Shown here: positions 62,571 through 64,000 of the stretch, in pieces
Layout of the letters: the number at the start of each line of letters is the position of its first letter
How positions within the stretch are numbered: the stretch's first letter is position 1
DNA from: Leptospira kobayashii
GTDB taxonomy: Bacteria > Spirochaetota > Leptospiria > Leptospirales > Leptospiraceae
DNA length: 64,000 nucleotides
Assembly (NCBI RefSeq): GCF_003114835.2
Contig: NZ_AP025028.1
Span: 742,001-806,000 of the forward strand
Direction: 5' to 3'
Notes under the pieces: generated by a model
The model's input: only the letters and a program-made list of their open reading frames with translations
Databases searched by the model: none
What the model was told of the DNA's origin: nothing
Program-made: the position numbers and the translations under genes

Positions 62571-64000
62571 ATGAATCGATCCAGCTTAAAAACAATTCTA
62601 CTGATTACAATTGCAGCAACTGCGATTCTGCTTACCGTTTGTATTTCGGCATTTGCCTATACTACCGCCACGGAATATGTAAAAGATGCCTACGTAGACG
62701 AAATCAAGCAGATTGCAAGGCTTTCCGGTGACAGGGTAGATCAGTTTTTTAAAAACCAGGAGGATTTGGCGGAATTTATTTCTTCCAATCCGGTCGTTAT
62801 CAGTGCCGTTGAAACCAGGACTGCAAAAACTCTGAATGAGATCCTTGCCGTTCTTTTTCAGAAAATGAAGGTGTACGAAAATGTTTTCATTTCGACTCCC
62901 GAATCCAATCCCTTGATCTTTGCCGATTCCACGGGAAAAGCATTGGGATTTCGTTGGGGGGGACAAAACTTCGACGATAATATAAAACAGACGTTAGCCG
63001 GGAATGTGTTCTTGAGCAAAGTGGGAGCTTCTCCCGTGACGGGAGAGCCTGTTGCTTTACTTACCGTTCCGATCAAAAGAGGAGACAAAGTAATCGCCAT
63101 CCTGGGGCTTTCCTTGTCGCTTTCTTCGGTTACGGGAGAACTTGTTTCGCGTGTTAAAATCGGAACCGACGGATTTATCACAATCACCGGATTTGACGGA
63201 ACAGTGGTTGCTCATCCGGACAAATCCCTGATATTGAAATTTAACGCGAGTAATACGGATTGGGGAAAAAAACTTCTGGCTATGAAATCGGGTGAGTCCA
63301 TGGAGTATTTTTTCAAAAAAGCGAAAATCGCTTCGATCTATAGATTGGAAAACCGTCAGATATCCGTAATGGCTGTTATGTCCAAAGACGATGTGACGAA
63401 TGTAGTAAGGCAGATGTTATTTAAAATTGCGGCTTGCGCGTTTGTTTTTCTGATCATTTCGATTTTTATTATTTATAAATTACTAAATCACAGATTGTTG
63501 CCTTTGCAGGAAGCGAGTCAGTTGTTCAAGTCCATGTCTACGGGCGATCTTACTACCGAACTCAAGATTTATAACAACGATGAGGTGGGAAGCTTAAGCA
63601 AAGATACGAATCTTTTTCTGGAGAGTTTGAGACATTCCATAAATGAGATTCAAAAGATTTCTTATGAATTGGCCTCTTCGGCGGAAGAGCTCTCTTCCAG
63701 TTCGGAAAGTTTTTCTTCCACTGCGCAATCGACGGCAGCTTCCGTGGAAGAGATGTCGGCAACTTTGGAAGAAATCTCCGCAGGAATGGAAAATATTTCC
63801 GGGTCAACGGACAATCAGTATAGAAATGTTTCTGGCTTTAGGGAAAAAATAAAAGAACTTTCATCTAGCATTAATTATGTGGGAGGAGAAATCCAGAATA
63901 CTCTGGACCAAGCCAAATCTATTTCCGAGCAGGCAAAAAAAGGAGAAGAGTCTTTGTCGGGGATGAATCAAATGATTTCCAATATTCTAAAGTCTTCCGG
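62571..64000 (+). CDS. Methyl-accepting chemotaxis protein (partial, runs off the window)
   Basis: The ATG at 62571 opens a frame of at least 476 residues to the window edge. N-terminal helix (TILLITIAATAILLTVCISA), a periplasmic double-Cache-type sensor domain (about 30-280, with DGFITITGFDGTVVAHPDKS), a second helix (IAACAFVFLIISIFIIYKLL), a HAMP-like linker (LLPLQEASQLFKSMSTGDLTTELKI) and the start of the signalling coiled coil (ASSAEELSSSSESFSSTAQS, VEEMSATLEEISAGMENIS). The ligand is unknown. A short AAAACAG/CTGTTTT hairpin sits just upstream (62531-62552). Confidence 0.92.
   Translation, partial: MNRSSLKTILLITIAATAILLTVCISAFAYTTATEYVKDAYVDEIKQIARLSGDRVDQFFKNQEDLAEFISSNPVVISAVETRTAKTLNEILAVLFQKMKVYENVFISTPESNPLIFADSTGKALGFRWGGQNFDDNIKQTLAGNVFLSKVGASPVTGEPVALLTVPIKRGDKVIAILGLSLSLSSVTGELVSRVKIGTDGFITITGFDGTVVAHPDKSLILKFNASNTDWGKKLLAMKSGESMEYFFKKAKIASIYRLENRQISVMAVMSKDDVTNVVRQMLFKIAACAFVFLIISIFIIYKLLNHRLLPLQEASQLFKSMSTGDLTTELKIYNNDEVGSLSKDTNLFLESLRHSINEIQKISYELASSAEELSSSSESFSSTAQSTAASVEEMSATLEEISAGMENISGSTDNQYRNVSGFREKIKELSSSINYVGGEIQNTLDQAKSISEQAKKGEESLSGMNQMISNILKSS

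Overview
The window reads as chromosomal DNA of a spirochaete of the genus Leptospira, more likely a saprophytic-type species than a classical pathogen; this rests on gene content, not on a database match. Pointers are a FlaA-like filament sheath protein, an OmpL47-type repeat protein, a TRL-family lipoprotein, CheX, several Lcl-like DUF1566 and LamG lipoproteins with relaxed spirochaetal lipoboxes, frequent TTG/GTG starts, moderate GC and very tight packing. Many convergent or consecutive genes overlap by 4 to 31 bp. I see no tRNA, rRNA, CRISPR array, transposase or phage structural gene.

Layout. 0.2-3.8 kb: a compact two-subunit type II DNA topoisomerase resembling phage T4 gp52/gp39. 3.8-6.9 kb: a gene-poor islet with a decayed gene, an alpha/beta-hydrolase lipoprotein and a TRL lipoprotein. 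6.9-9.5 kb: a rimI - SDR - DUF445 operon. 9.5-13.1 kb: a TPR lipoprotein, DprA, a Ca2+/Na+ antiporter and a secreted unknown. 13.2-13.9 kb: a Phd/PIN toxin-antitoxin pair. 14-17.6 kb: AvtA and a 781-residue membrane protein. 17.7-20 kb: a DegT-like protein without its catalytic lysine, coupled to an ATP-grasp protein. 20-23.4 kb: a glycan-binding-type secreted protein, CutA, GST and an M23 peptidase. 23.4-28.2 kb: an ECF41 sigma factor with its FAD oxidoreductase and a recognisable ECF41 promoter, a probable small RNA or leader, an old yellow enzyme and a Bcr/CflA exporter. 28.2-34.2 kb: a small lipoprotein, DUF2237, a secreted phospholipase C/P1-nuclease-like enzyme with an SH3 partner, and a 7TM receptor fused to an AraC-type DNA-binding domain.

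34.2-38.4 kb holds three paralogous lipoprotein genes with near-identical 5' ends and unrelated 3' modules, hairpin leaders, and a 140-170 bp intergenic repeat present three times. 38.6-44.3 kb is housekeeping: a SPOR protein, CarD with a consensus promoter, a PIN-TRAM protein and Lnt. 44.3-49.4 kb: FlaA-like, OmpL47-like, ComF, STAS, RdgB and an HtrA-like protease. 49.4-53.9 kb: two GNATs, a degenerate amidohydrolase, a methyltransferase and the YbiT-type ABC-F ATPase. 53.9-57.7 kb: an OmpA/PD40 envelope operon. 57.7-64 kb: CheX, a PpiD-like anchored protein, an Lcl-like lipoprotein, a TPR protein and a chemoreceptor cut by the window edge.

The best candidates for something undescribed are the lysine-less DegT + ATP-grasp pair (17.7-20.0 kb), the modular lipoprotein array with covarying leader hairpins (34.2-38.2 kb), and the promoter-hairpin-terminator unit at 25.60-25.72 kb.
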